The notes under the pieces: model-generated | What the model saw: the letters and a program-made list of their open reading frames with translations, nothing else | Database searches by the model: none | Told to the model about the DNA's origin: nothing | Shown here: in pieces, positions 40,916-50,617 of the stretch | Layout of the letters: each line of letters starts with the position of its first letter | Numbering within the stretch: position 1 is the stretch's first letter | Source: Roseburia hominis | Lineage (GTDB): Bacteria; Bacillota; Clostridia; Lachnospirales; Lachnospiraceae | Length of the DNA: 64,000 nucleotides | Reading direction: 5' to 3' | Assembly (NCBI GenBank): GCA_040702975.1 | Contig: CP159990.1 | Span: forward strand, 1,116,001 to 1,180,000 | Made by a program: the position numbers and the translations under genes

Positions 40916-43900
40916 ATGAAGAAATGGATTATGTTGGCCTTTACTCTGGTTCTGACATTGGCGGCGCTGCCAGCGTATCATGCGAAAGCAGCGGTTACCG
41001 GGCAGTACACGAACCCGTTAATGAATGGGGCCGATCCGACTATCGTCCGCGGAGATGACGGTTATTTCTACTCCGGATTCGGTACAGATAATAATATTTA
41101 CATTAAAAGAAGCGAGACGCTTCTTGGACTTTCCACGGCAGATAGTCACCTTGTCTGGAAGAACCCGAGGTCGGGAGATCCGGACAATAATAAGAATTAT
41201 TATGTATGGGGACCATATATTTACCGTATTGATGGTGCATGGTATATTTATTTTTCATCCAGTACGGAAAATGATTTTGGATATGGACATCCATCTTGCT
41301 ATGTATTAGAGAATACATCATCAGATCCTTTTGAGGGAACATGGGAATTAAAAGGCGAGAATAGTAATGTAGATGACTTTGACGGCAATGAAAGCAAAAA
41401 GGCAGGACTTATGAATACGGAAAGCTATGGTCTTGCCTGTGGTATTGTAACGATTGCAGGAGAGAAATACTTTACTTATACCAAATATGAGTATTACAAA
41501 AACGAGCCTGGAAATACCAAATTCAATGAGTGCCCGACCATTGTCAAAATGGAAAACCCCTGGACTCTGACAGGTGAAGAGTGTACCGTAGCCCGGCCAG
41601 GCTATGATTGGGAGCTTCATGGAGATAATGTCGATGAGGGAGCAGCGGTAGTGGAACATGACGGAAAAGTCTATTTCGCATACTCTGCCAGCTCATTTAC
41701 GAACGATAACTACTGTGTTGGTCTGTCTGTATGTGATTTAAATGCATGCGATGAAAATACTAAATTATCTGACTATGTAATGAATGAAGATAATTGGAAG
41801 AAATCAACCACACCGATTTTATCCAGGTCTGATGAGAACAGTTCATTTGGACCAGGTTCTCCACTGTTTGTAAAGTCGCCGGATGGAACGGAAGACTGGC
41901 TCATTTATCACGCCGGACCGATCGGAGGTCAGACATCTACTGACCGTCGTGTGCGTGCGCAGAAAATCAACTGGACGGATGACGGACAGATTAACCTGGG
42001 AATTCCGTCGAACCCGAATACCGTACTTGACCTTCCCTCCGGAGAAGTAAAGACAGATGTGTACGAAGCGGAAAATGCGGACTATGAGAATGTAACAAAG
42101 AAGCTTTTCAATAACACGGCAAAGGCGTCTGGTTCCGGATACATGAAATATGATCAGGGCAACGGTTATGTAGAATTTAACGTTAACATGAGCGAGGACG
42201 GGACTTATGCGCTTGCCTTCCGTTATAATAACATGGGAGAGAACGTAAAAGGTAAGGTCAGTGTAAACGGAAAAGATGCAGGAACTTTAGCATTTGGGAA
42301 AAATGGTAAGTACGACGTAGATTTGGATAGCTGCAAGCTCTACAATGTGTCCCTGAAGAAGGGCGATAATACCATACGTCTTACAGTAGATGAGAAGACG
42401 GAATTAGCTCTGGACGCAATGGTCGTAACGAAAACAGTCCTGTATGATGCAAAGGAAGCAGAACTTTCCAATGGGGCAAAACAGGAAGGCGATTATGTCG
42501 GAGGCATGTATGGGGATGATGCAACCATAACCTTTACTGTAGATGTTCCCGACAACGGATACTATGCAGTTGATCTGTGCTATGCGGATAATCACGCGCC
42601 AGAGTTGAAAAAATATGCAACCATTTACGTCAATGGGGAGAAAGCAGCCACATCTGCATTATTCCCGACAGGAGGCTGGGATGTAAGTGGAAATCGTATT
42701 GATAACCTTTATCTGAAAAAAGGAAAAAATACGATCGCATATGTAAATCACAAAGAAAATGGTGAAAATACGGCAGATGTAAATTATTACTCCATCGCGA
42801 TTAGCGAGGCAGTGACCAATACATACTGTCCGGAAAAGGATTCCACTTTCACTGTAAATGCAGAGTCTGAGGCTATTTACGATGTAACCTTTACTTATGA
42901 TAGCGAAAAAGCAGGAAGTGCAAATGTAATTGTAAATGGAGGAGATGGTAAAAAAGTATCTATCGCTTCCGGAGACAATCAGACCGCGACTGTAGCAGTA
43001 AAACTGAATGCAGGAGAAAATACATTAAAATTTGATGGAGCAACAGCTACCTCCATTTATTTGTCAAGAAGAACGCCCTGGAGTTATCAGGCAGAGAATG
43101 CAGAATTAAAGGGTGTACAACAGGTAAATGATCATCTTTACTACGATGGAACAGGATTCGTAGGCGGTTTTGAGTCGGCCGGCAATTCTGTGAAATTTAC
43201 TACAAATGTAGCCTACAGCGGCACGCACACCGTAAATTTAAGGTACTCCAGCGTGGCGGATGAAGACAGAACCATCAGCTTATATATCAATGGGCAGAAG
43301 GTAAAACAGATTACACTTGAACCAACTGAAAGCTGGGATGAGTGGAAGGAAAACAAAGAAGAAGTATATTTAAGAGCTGGGAAAAATACGGTAGAATATC
43401 GCGTTGACGAAGAAGATACCGGGCGCTTAAATATAGATGAGATTATTGTAGATAAGTATGCGACCGGAGCAACTACAGCAGAGGTGGCAAAATTAATCTC
43501 CGGAGAGGTTTATGTGATCAAGGATAAGAATTCTTCCCTTTCCGCAGATATCGATGCGTACTCTCCGGATGCAGGACGTGAAATTCACTTATGGTATTAC
43601 CTTGGAAACAATAACCAGAAATGGAAATTGGTAGATCTTGGAAATGGTTACTGGGCGTTCCAGGGAACTTACGGAAGCAAACGTTTCTCTGTAAAAGCGG
43701 ATCAAATTGACGGTGAGGACTGCTACACGGCCGTAACTGCTGAAGTGGACGAGAAAGATCATGCACAGCAGTGGAAATTGGAACGTGTCGGAAATTACTA
43801 CAAGTTCATCAACCGTAAGGCTTCTGAGGAGGCAGATCAGGAGATCGTACTTTCCGTATATAAAGACTCTAAAACGGCAGGCGCAAAATTATATTTAGCA

Positions 43901-46354
43901 CCGTATGATAGTAAGGACAGCCAGTTGTTCAGCGTAGATGGCGGAACAAGATTAGAGAACACAGAAGTACAGGAAATTGAAAATGAGCAGTCAGCAGATG
44001 ACTATGCTTCAAATGGCAGTCAGTATGAATTAGGTGATCCTATCATTCCGGAAGAATATGACCCGTCCGAGCCAGTTAAAGATGGAAATGCTCTCCGCTA
44101 CGAAGCAGAAAATGCAGCATTGGAAAATGGAGCTGCAAAGGCAACCAATCATACTGGTTACTCAGGTGACGCATTCGTTGAAGGCATGTGGAACGGTGAT
44201 GCATCTGTTACTTTCAAGATTAACGTTGAAACAGCAGGAAACTATACGTTAGCCTTAGGTTATTCCAACGGATATGCGGAAAATGAGAGCAATCGCGCAG
44301 CAGCGACTTATCTGAATGGAAACCTGGTAACTCCTACGCCGCTTCCGTCTACCGGATTTAATAACTGGGATTCCTGGGGAGAAAGCGAGTTCCAGCTTGA
44401 CCTTCAGGCAGGCGTGAACACCATCGTATTCCGCAACCGCAAAGAAGACGCAGACGGTCTGCAGGGCGATGTAAACTACGATTATCTTGATGTAAGCAAG
44501 TATCCCAACACTGTAGCGGCTGATGAAACAGAATATGTGCCGCTTGAGGACAAGGCCGGGAAACGATATGAGGCAGAAAATGCGGAATTATCAGGTTCCG
44601 GCGTTGAATCAGAGCATAAAGGGTTCTCGGGTGACGGATACGTTGGTAAGATGTACAACGGCAACGCTAAGATCAGTTTCCAGGTGGCAGTTGAGGAAGC
44701 AGGAGAGTACACTGTACAATTACGCTATGCAAATGGTCATGGAGACGATGTAGAAGACAAATATGCAGCGGTATTTGTAAATGGAAAATATGTGGAAGCC
44801 CTTGAATTACCTAAGACTGGAAGCTGGGGTGAATGGAAAACAACGGAACCTATGAAACTGAAGCTGAATGCAGGCGTAAGTACCATCGCATTTGTAAATA
44901 GTTCCTATAATACCGGACATGCTGCAGACGTCAACTATGATTATATGGATTTGATCCTCAAGCAGGAAGCAGAGCCAGTAGAATATAAGGTGACAATTCA
45001 GAATGGTACAGCAACGCCGGATACGGCGCCGGAAGGAACAGAAGTTACGATTCAGGCGAATGAAGCGGAAGAGGGAATGATGTTTGATAAGTGGATCGTT
45101 GAGAGCGGCGAAGTAACGCTTGAAGATCCGGCAAGTGCAGAAACAACATTCGTAATGGGAACAAGCGATGTGGTTGTAAGTGCAACGTACAAAGAAATTC
45201 CTTCCTACGAAATTATTGAGGGAGAAAATCTTTCAGTAGTTATAGGCGAACCGGTAGTTTTCGTCTCCAATGCAGACTTTGGTAACTTCAAAGAAGTACA
45301 GATAGACGGCGAAACGCTTGAGGCTGATCAGTATGATGTTGAGGCATATGCAGTAGAAGACCGGACAGATTTAACAAAAGTCACATTAAAAGAAAGTTAT
45401 GTTGAAGGTTTAAGTCTGGGAAATCATACGATCACGATTGTTTCTGAGGATGGTTTTGCATCAACAGACTTTACGATTAAAGGAAATACTTCCTATGAGA
45501 TTATCGACGGAGAAAACCTGTCAGTAGCTAAAGGTGAAGCAGCGGTCTTTGTCTCTAATGCAGACATTAGTATCTTCAAGGAAGTGCAGGTAGACGGCGA
45601 AACGGTTGAGGCTGATCAGTATGACGTCGAAGATCAGGAAGGTTCAACAAAAGTCACATTAAAAGAAAGTTATGTTGAAGGTTTAGGTCTTGGAAAACAT
45701 ACGATCACGATTGTTTCTGAGGACGGCTTTGCATCAGCAGAATTTGAAGTATTACGGGCAGAAGTCGAGGCAACCATTAAAGTCAGTCCGGAAGCTGCAG
45801 AAGTAGAAAAAGGCGGTACATTCCAGTTCAATGCCGAGGTGACGGAATTAGATGATGAAAGTGTAACTTGGAGTATTGAAGGTGCGAAATCTGAAAATAC
45901 AGTGATTTCAAGTGAAGGCTTACTGACTATCGGTGAGGATGAAACAGCAACAGAACTTACCGTGACGGCAACTGCAAATGGAGATAACACATTATCTGCC
46001 GCAGCAAAAGTTACGATTAAAGAAGCAGCCGAACCGGAAGAGCCTTCTGAACCAAGCGAACCGGAAGAACCTTCTGAGCCGACAAAACCGGGAGATGAGA
46101 CTAAGCCGGGAGAACCTTCTGAACCAACCAAACCAGGAGATAACACTAAGCCAGAAAAGCCTTCTGAACCAGGCAAACCAACAGATTATAACAAGCCGCA
46201 AACACCTTCTGGGTCAGGCAATACAACAAATAGTGTTCCTAAGACCGGAGATTCTAATGGTAATCTATGGGTGTATGTAATGATGATAGTAGCATCTGTC
46301 GGGGTTTTTGGTACAGTAGTGTACAAAAGAAGAAAAGAAAATGTACGGTTTTAA
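40916..46354 (+). CDS. wall-anchored multi-domain GH43 glycosidase with CBM35-like modules
   Basis: This 1812-residue surface protein has a signal peptide (1-25) and a GH43-like five-bladed propeller at about 31-375, starting NPLMNGADPTIVRGDDGYFY with Asp40 as the expected base and NVDEGAAVVEHDGKVYFAYS carrying the likely acid Glu. The usual third Asp is not obvious. CBM35/CBM6-like modules start near 382, 508, 723, 1061 and 1217 (repeated YEAENA). A ricin-type trefoil lies at about 861-1004. An InlB-like module follows (1355), then two nearly identical X2-like modules (1430, 1525), a BIG_2 domain (1619), a Pro-Glu-rich spacer (1703-1770), the sortase motif VPKTG (1774-1778), a membrane segment and RRK. 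It would degrade polysaccharide at the wall and feed the importer. Confidence 0.85.
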   Translation: MKKWIMLAFTLVLTLAALPAYHAKAAVTGQYTNPLMNGADPTIVRGDDGYFYSGFGTDNNIYIKRSETLLGLSTADSHLVWKNPRSGDPDNNKNYYVWGPYIYRIDGAWYIYFSSSTENDFGYGHPSCYVLENTSSDPFEGTWELKGENSNVDDFDGNESKKAGLMNTESYGLACGIVTIAGEKYFTYTKYEYYKNEPGNTKFNECPTIVKMENPWTLTGEECTVARPGYDWELHGDNVDEGAAVVEHDGKVYFAYSASSFTNDNYCVGLSVCDLNACDENTKLSDYVMNEDNWKKSTTPILSRSDENSSFGPGSPLFVKSPDGTEDWLIYHAGPIGGQTSTDRRVRAQKINWTDDGQINLGIPSNPNTVLDLPSGEVKTDVYEAENADYENVTKKLFNNTAKASGSGYMKYDQGNGYVEFNVNMSEDGTYALAFRYNNMGENVKGKVSVNGKDAGTLAFGKNGKYDVDLDSCKLYNVSLKKGDNTIRLTVDEKTELALDAMVVTKTVLYDAKEAELSNGAKQEGDYVGGMYGDDATITFTVDVPDNGYYAVDLCYADNHAPELKKYATIYVNGEKAATSALFPTGGWDVSGNRIDNLYLKKGKNTIAYVNHKENGENTADVNYYSIAISEAVTNTYCPEKDSTFTVNAESEAIYDVTFTYDSEKAGSANVIVNGGDGKKVSIASGDNQTATVAVKLNAGENTLKFDGATATSIYLSRRTPWSYQAENAELKGVQQVNDHLYYDGTGFVGGFESAGNSVKFTTNVAYSGTHTVNLRYSSVADEDRTISLYINGQKVKQITLEPTESWDEWKENKEEVYLRAGKNTVEYRVDEEDTGRLNIDEIIVDKYATGATTAEVAKLISGEVYVIKDKNSSLSADIDAYSPDAGREIHLWYYLGNNNQKWKLVDLGNGYWAFQGTYGSKRFSVKADQIDGEDCYTAVTAEVDEKDHAQQWKLERVGNYYKFINRKASEEADQEIVLSVYKDSKTAGAKLYLAPYDSKDSQLFSVDGGTRLENTEVQEIENEQSADDYASNGSQYELGDPIIPEEYDPSEPVKDGNALRYEAENAALENGAAKATNHTGYSGDAFVEGMWNGDASVTFKINVETAGNYTLALGYSNGYAENESNRAAATYLNGNLVTPTPLPSTGFNNWDSWGESEFQLDLQAGVNTIVFRNRKEDADGLQGDVNYDYLDVSKYPNTVAADETEYVPLEDKAGKRYEAENAELSGSGVESEHKGFSGDGYVGKMYNGNAKISFQVAVEEAGEYTVQLRYANGHGDDVEDKYAAVFVNGKYVEALELPKTGSWGEWKTTEPMKLKLNAGVSTIAFVNSSYNTGHAADVNYDYMDLILKQEAEPVEYKVTIQNGTATPDTAPEGTEVTIQANEAEEGMMFDKWIVESGEVTLEDPASAETTFVMGTSDVVVSATYKEIPSYEIIEGENLSVVIGEPVVFVSNADFGNFKEVQIDGETLEADQYDVEAYAVEDRTDLTKVTLKESYVEGLSLGNHTITIVSEDGFASTDFTIKGNTSYEIIDGENLSVAKGEAAVFVSNADISIFKEVQVDGETVEADQYDVEDQEGSTKVTLKESYVEGLGLGKHTITIVSEDGFASAEFEVLRAEVEATIKVSPEAAEVEKGGTFQFNAEVTELDDESVTWSIEGAKSENTVISSEGLLTIGEDETATELTVTATANGDNTLSAAAKVTIKEAAEPEEPSEPSEPEEPSEPTKPGDETKPGEPSEPTKPGDNTKPEKPSEPGKPTDYNKPQTPSGSGNTTNSVPKTGDSNGNLWVYVMMIVASVGVFGTVVYKRRKENVRF

Positions 46355-46390
46355 GTTCGTTAAATAGTCTCTTGTCTTAGAATAAGTTAG

Positions 46391-46423
46391 AAAGGGTGTC
46401 GCATTTGAGCGATGCCCTTTTTT
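46391..46423 (+). terminator. terminator after the GH43 gene
   Basis: AAAGGG-TGTCGC (46391-46402) pairs with GCGA-TGCCCTTT (46408-46420) with small mismatches, followed by TTT. Confidence 0.8.
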
Positions 46424-46439
46424 CGTTGCCAAGCATACA
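46421..46439 (-). repeat. terminator-linked repeat (family 2), short copy
   Basis: On the minus strand it reads GTATGCTTGGCAACGAAAA, one mismatch from 60833-60851. As there, it directly borders a terminator stem. Confidence 0.5.
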
Positions 46440-46536
46440 AAAACCAATTCAGCCAAATTAATTGATTGTATACGTTGTATTAGTTATTCATGGTATGTGT
46501 CCGGAAAAAAATTTAGCAGGATTTTAAAAAAGGGTA

Positions 46537-46565
46537 TTGCGAAATCTTCCTTATTATGTTATATT
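46537..46565 (+). promoter_or_regulatory. promoter of the fab operon
   Basis: TTGCGA (46537-46542), 17 bases, TATATT (46560-46565). The transcription start would fall near 46572, inside the FabT-like box. Confidence 0.75.
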
Positions 46566-46571
46566 ATCAAA

Positions 46572-46590
46572 TAGTTTTAATATCAAAATA
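46572..46590. promoter_or_regulatory. FabT-like operator
   Basis: TAGTTTTAATATCAAAATA is a near-palindrome that resembles the known FabT box (AGTTTGAnTATCAAAnT). It overlaps the expected start of transcription, a typical repressor position. The MarR-type regulator at the end of the operon is the probable ligand. Confidence 0.65.
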
Positions 46591-46655
46591 TTTTAAAATA
46601 AAATAATAAGAAATTAAAATAAAATGCAGAACAAAGGCTGCACCAGGAGAAGAAT

Positions 46656-47618
46656 ATGGTAGGAAGAATATGCGGCACGGGTTCCTACGTGCCGGAACAT
46701 TATTACGATAACAATGACATTGCGGCGATGGTGGAGACGAGTGACAAGTGGATCCGTGAGCGCACCGGGATCGCCCGCAGACATATTATTGAAGAAGATA
46801 CGACGGTGAGCATGGCGGTGGAGGCGGCGAAGGCTGCCCTGGAAAATGGGAAGGTTTCCCCGAAGGAGCTGGATCTGATCCTGGTATCCACGATCACTTC
46901 TAACGTGATCATTCCCTGTACGGCATGTCAGGTGCAGAAGGAGCTTAGGGCATCAGGGGCTACCTGCTTTGACATCAGCGCGGCCTGTAGCGGGTTCGTA
47001 TTTGCCTATCTGACGGCTCAGGCCTATATCGCAGCGGGGCTGTATCGGACGGTACTGGTCATCGGCAGTGAAAGTCTTTCCAATATCATCAACTGGAAGG
47101 ATAGAGGAAGCTGCATTTTATTCGGAGACGGCGCCGGGGCGGCAGTGGTGCGCTCAGAGGAAGGAAGTTTTCCGGTAACTGTCACTTATTCAGACGGAGA
47201 AAAAGGGGAGGTCTTAGCCTGCGAAAGCCGCCATCAAAAGCATTGGCGGGAAAAAGAACTGTCGGGCGAGACCTACGTCTCTATGGACGGCAAGGGCGTT
47301 TTCAAATTTGCGGTCAAAAAAGTACCGGAAATGATCGACGAATTATTGGAAAAAAACGGCTGCCCAAAGGAAGAGGTGGACTGGTTCATTCTCCACCAGG
47401 CAAACCAGCGGATTCTGGAATCGGTGGCAAGGCGCATGAAGGTGGACATCAGTAAATTTCCAATGAATATAGAGGAGTTTGGAAATACCTCTTCGGCGAG
47501 TATCCCGATCCTGTTAGACGAGATGAACCGAAGTGGAAGATTAAGGCACGGCCAGAAGGTAGTCCTTGCCGGATTTGGGGCAGGTCTCTCCTGGGGAGCG
47601 GTTCTGCTGGAGTGGTAA
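46656..47618 (+). CDS. fabH: beta-ketoacyl-ACP synthase III
   Basis: The 320-residue condensing enzyme joins acetyl-CoA to malonyl-ACP and starts fatty acid synthesis. The Cys-His-Asn triad is visible: Cys in DISAACSGFVFAYLTAQAYI (about 112), His in WFILHQANQRILESVARRM and Asn in EEFGNTSSASIPILLDEM. The C terminus GQKVVLAGFGAGLSWGAVLLEW is diagnostic. AGGAGAAG is 7 bases before the ATG. It is first in the fab operon; a FabT-like box and a promoter lie upstream. A structured segment separates it from acpP. Confidence 0.96.
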   Translation: MVGRICGTGSYVPEHYYDNNDIAAMVETSDKWIRERTGIARRHIIEEDTTVSMAVEAAKAALENGKVSPKELDLILVSTITSNVIIPCTACQVQKELRASGATCFDISAACSGFVFAYLTAQAYIAAGLYRTVLVIGSESLSNIINWKDRGSCILFGDGAGAAVVRSEEGSFPVTVTYSDGEKGEVLACESRHQKHWREKELSGETYVSMDGKGVFKFAVKKVPEMIDELLEKNGCPKEEVDWFILHQANQRILESVARRMKVDISKFPMNIEEFGNTSSASIPILLDEMNRSGRLRHGQKVVLAGFGAGLSWGAVLLEW

Positions 47619-47704
47619 TTACCACTTTAAGCGTTAGAAAGCCTGGCAGAACATACAGAGAGTATGCCGTAAGGATACCGGCGCTAAAAAGTGGATTACA
47701 TAAA
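47612..47704 (+). other. structured intercistronic RNA between fabH and acpP
   Basis: A perfect 14-bp palindrome GTGGTAATTACCAC (47612-47625) contains the fabH stop. CCACTTTAAGCG (47622-47633) can also pair with CGCTAAAAAGTGG (47692-47704), and an inner CATAC/GTATG hairpin lies between. The two pairings exclude each other. It may be a processing site or a switch that sets acpP levels. Confidence 0.6.
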
Positions 47705-47735
47705 TAAAATTGAACGATGGAAGGAGATCACAATC

Positions 47736-47960
47736 ATGGTAGAGAAGGTAAAAGCAATCGTAGCAGAGGGATTAGGAATCACAGTAGAGAATATGACAGA
47801 GGAAACGACGTTTGAGTCTTTGGGAGCAGATTCCCTGGATCTTATGGATATGGTCATGTCCTTTGAAGATGAATTCCAAGTGGAAATCGATACGGAAGCG
47901 ATCGGGGATCTTAAGACGATCGGCGACGTAGTACGTTATATTGAAGGACTTCAGAAATAG
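47736..47960 (+). CDS. acpP: acyl carrier protein
   Basis: The 74-residue acidic protein carries the growing acyl chain on a phosphopantetheine attached to Ser in the motif GADSLDLMDMVMSFEDEF (Ser about 36). The remainder (VEKVKAIVAEGLGITVENMTEETTFESL, IDTEAIGDLKTIGDVVRYIEGLQK) has the usual four helices. ATG 47736 follows AAGGAG by 8 bases; an in-frame upstream start is not family-like. It lies between fabH and fabK. Confidence 0.95.
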   Translation: MVEKVKAIVAEGLGITVENMTEETTFESLGADSLDLMDMVMSFEDEFQVEIDTEAIGDLKTIGDVVRYIEGLQK

Positions 47961-47982
47961 ACAGGAAGAAAGAGGTTGTGAC

Positions 47983-48924
47983 ATGAAGACAGAAGTGACC
48001 AGGTTACTGGGAATTGAATATCCAATTATCCAGGGAGGAATGGCATGGGTCGCGGAGTATCATCTTGCGGCCGGCGTAGCCAGCGCCGGAGGGCTGGGGC
48101 TCATCGGAGCCGCGAGTGCCCCGGCAGGCTGGGTCCGCGAGCAGATTCGGGAGGCAAAGAAACTGACGGATAAGCCGTTCGGTGTGAATATCATGCTGAT
48201 GAGTCCCTATGCGGACGAGGTAGCCAGGGTAATTGTGGAGGAAGGCGTGAAGGTCGTCACGACCGGAGCCGGAAATCCGGAGAAATACATGCAGATGTGG
48301 AAAGAGGCCGGCGTCAAGGTGATTCCGGTGGTGGCGTCGGTGGCGCTGGCGCGGAGAATGGAGCGCTGCGGTGCAGACGCACTTGTGGCGGAGGGCTGCG
48401 AGTCCGGCGGCCATATTGGAGAGAATACGACGATGGTCCTGGTCCCGCAGATCGTGGACGCAGTGAAGATCCCGGTCATTGCGGCAGGTGGGATTGCAGA
48501 CGGGCGCGGCGTGGCGGCGGCATTTATGCTGGGCGCAAAAGCGGTGCAGATGGGAACGCATTTCGTGGCAACGAAAGAATCCATGGTCCATGAAAATTAT
48601 AAGCAGGCCATTTTAAAAGCACGCGATATTGATTCCCGTGTGACCGGAAGAAGCACAGGACACCCGGTGCGCGCACTTCGCAATCAGATGACCAGGGAGT
48701 ATTTGAAGCTGGAGCAGGAAGGAGCCTCCTTTGAGGAACTGGAGCATCTGACCCTGGGCGGACTTAGAAAAGCAGTGGTAGACGGCGACGTGACGCATGG
48801 AAGTGTGATGGCTGGACAGTGCGCCGCTATGGTGAAGGAAGAATTAAGCTGTAAGGAATTGATGGAGAGATTAGTAACACAGGCAAGCGCACTTTTGAAA
48901 GGAACGAGTAGCTATGAACCATAA
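47983..48924 (+). CDS. fabK: FMN-dependent enoyl-ACP reductase II
   Basis: The 313-residue TIM-barrel flavoprotein reduces enoyl-ACP in the last step of each elongation cycle and replaces FabI in many Firmicutes; FabK types are insensitive to triclosan. Motifs are YPIIQGGMAWVAEYHLAAGVASAGGLGLIGAA, the FMN-phosphate segment AEGCESGGHIGENTTMVLVPQ, and VIAAGGIADGRGVAAAFMLGAKAVQMGTHFVATKES. GAAAGAGG stands before ATG 47983. Its end overlaps fabD by 11 bases. A related flavoprotein at the end of the operon differs and is called nitronate monooxygenase-like. Confidence 0.93.
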   Translation: MKTEVTRLLGIEYPIIQGGMAWVAEYHLAAGVASAGGLGLIGAASAPAGWVREQIREAKKLTDKPFGVNIMLMSPYADEVARVIVEEGVKVVTTGAGNPEKYMQMWKEAGVKVIPVVASVALARRMERCGADALVAEGCESGGHIGENTTMVLVPQIVDAVKIPVIAAGGIADGRGVAAAFMLGAKAVQMGTHFVATKESMVHENYKQAILKARDIDSRVTGRSTGHPVRALRNQMTREYLKLEQEGASFEELEHLTLGGLRKAVVDGDVTHGSVMAGQCAAMVKEELSCKELMERLVTQASALLKGTSSYEP

Positions 48925-49837
48925 GATCGCATTTATTTACCCCGGTCAGGGAGCACAGAAAACCGGAATGGGAAAAGACTTCTATGAGCGAAGTGATAAA
49001 GCCCGGGAAGTATTTGATGGAGCTTCCCGCATTTTAGGGCTGGATATGAAAGCGTTGTGTTTTGAGGAAAATGACAAACTGGACCTGACCGAGTACACCC
49101 AGGCGGCTCTGGTGACTACCTGCATTGCCATGACAAGAGTGGCTAAGGAAAAAGGACTGCGGCCGGACGTGACCGCGGGGCTTAGTCTGGGAGAATACTG
49201 CGCCATCTGGGCAGCAGGCGGTATGACCGGGGAAGATGCGATCCGCACCGTTCGCCTTCGCGGCATTCTGATGCAGAATACCGTCCCGGTGGGAGAAGGC
49301 GCCATGGCGGCGGTGCTTGGCATGGAAGCGGACAAAATCGATCAGGTCATTGCCGATATGGAAGGTGTGACGGTGGCAAATTATAACTGCCCCGGCCAGA
49401 TCGTGATCACGGGAAAGACGAAGGCGGTGGAGCAGGCCGCCGATGCGCTTAAGTCATCTGGTGCAAGAAGGATCGCTATGCTGAACGTCAGCGGTCCGTT
49501 CCACTCTCCGTTGCTAAAAAAAGCGGGGGAGAAGCTGGCAGAGGAATTGGAACATGTAGAGCTTCATACCCTGCGGATTCCTTATGTGACCAACGTGACC
49601 GCTGATTATGTGCGGGAAATCGGGCAGACGAAGGAGCTGCTGGCGCGTCAGGTATCGTCTCCGGTGCGCTGGCAGGAGAGCATGGAACGCCTGATCGCGG
49701 ACGGGGTAGATGCCTTTGTGGAGATCGGCCCGGGCCGGACGTTGGCGGGATTCCTAAAAAAGATAAACCGTGACGTGAAGGTGTATAATATCGGGACCTG
49801 GGAAGAGGTAGATAAGGTGGTAGAAGAATTATGTTAA
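48914..49837 (+). CDS. fabD: malonyl-CoA:ACP transacylase
   Basis: The 307-residue enzyme loads malonyl groups from CoA onto ACP. Features are [21 protein letters not shown] at the start, the nucleophile elbow [18 protein letters not shown] (GxSxG, Ser about 91), [21 protein letters not shown] with the carboxylate-binding Arg, and [18 protein letters not shown] with the catalytic His. It ends in [24 protein letters not shown]. The start overlaps fabK and the end overlaps fabG by 7 bases, so the three are translationally coupled. Confidence 0.96.
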   Translation: MNHKIAFIYPGQGAQKTGMGKDFYERSDKAREVFDGASRILGLDMKALCFEENDKLDLTEYTQAALVTTCIAMTRVAKEKGLRPDVTAGLSLGEYCAIWAAGGMTGEDAIRTVRLRGILMQNTVPVGEGAMAAVLGMEADKIDQVIADMEGVTVANYNCPGQIVITGKTKAVEQAADALKSSGARRIAMLNVSGPFHSPLLKKAGEKLAEELEHVELHTLRIPYVTNVTADYVREIGQTKELLARQVSSPVRWQESMERLIADGVDAFVEIGPGRTLAGFLKKINRDVKVYNIGTWEEVDKVVEELC

Positions 49838-50571
49838 ATGGGAAAATTGCTGTAGTGACGGGCGCCTCCCGGGGAATCGGGAAAGCAATCGCCGAAAAAC
49901 TGGCGGCTCTTGGCGCTATGGTTATCATAAATTATAACGGCTCTGCCCAAAAAGCAGAGGAAGTGGTAAATGAAATTACTGCGGGAGGAGGTCAGGCGGC
50001 GGCAATGCAGTGTAATGTGGCGGATTACGCGGCCTGCGAAGCATTTTTTAAAACAATCACAGAGACCTATGGAAGAATTGATATCCTGGTAAACAATGCA
50101 GGAATCACCCGGGACGGGCTTCTCATGCGAATGTCAGAGGAGGAATTTGCACAGGTGATCGACGTGAATTTAAAGGGAACCTTCCATTGTATCCGTTTTG
50201 CGTCCCGCCAGATGATGAAGCAAAGAAGCGGACGGATCATCAATATGTCGTCTGTCGTAGGGGTGGCAGGAAATGCAGGGCAGATCAATTACGCCGCTTC
50301 CAAGGCAGGCGTGATTGGAATGACCAAATCCGCAGCGAAAGAGTTGGCATCAAGGGGAATTACCGTAAATGCCATCGCTCCCGGATTTATCGAGACAGAT
50401 ATGACAAGCGCCCTGCCCGATAAGGTGAAGGAGGAGAGCAGGAGACAGATCCCGCTTGGAAGAATGGGAAAAGCGGAGGAGATCGCAGAGGCCGCGGCAT
50501 TTCTTGCGTCCGATGCGGCAGGGTACATCACCGGGCAGGTACTCCACGTGGACGGCGGCATGGTGATGTAG
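49831..50571 (+). CDS. fabG: 3-oxoacyl-ACP reductase
   Basis: The 246-residue short-chain dehydrogenase reduces 3-oxoacyl-ACP with NADPH. The cofactor loop is [38 protein letters not shown] is present, and the catalytic Ser-Tyr-Lys is visible in [30 protein letters not shown]. The family end [37 protein letters not shown] is complete. It overlaps fabD and precedes fabF. Confidence 0.96.
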   Translation: MLNGKIAVVTGASRGIGKAIAEKLAALGAMVIINYNGSAQKAEEVVNEITAGGGQAAAMQCNVADYAACEAFFKTITETYGRIDILVNNAGITRDGLLMRMSEEEFAQVIDVNLKGTFHCIRFASRQMMKQRSGRIINMSSVVGVAGNAGQINYAASKAGVIGMTKSAAKELASRGITVNAIAPGFIETDMTSALPDKVKEESRRQIPLGRMGKAEEIAEAAAFLASDAAGYITGQVLHVDGGMVM

Positions 50572-50617
50572 AGGTAAATAGTTGCGGAACAAGAAACTGG
50601 ATTGGAGTGTATACAAT

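Noticed and set aside
45670..46176. 168-codon minus-strand frame rich in Ser and Gly
   Set aside because: It is the reverse reading of the Pro-Glu spacer repeats of the GH43 protein.
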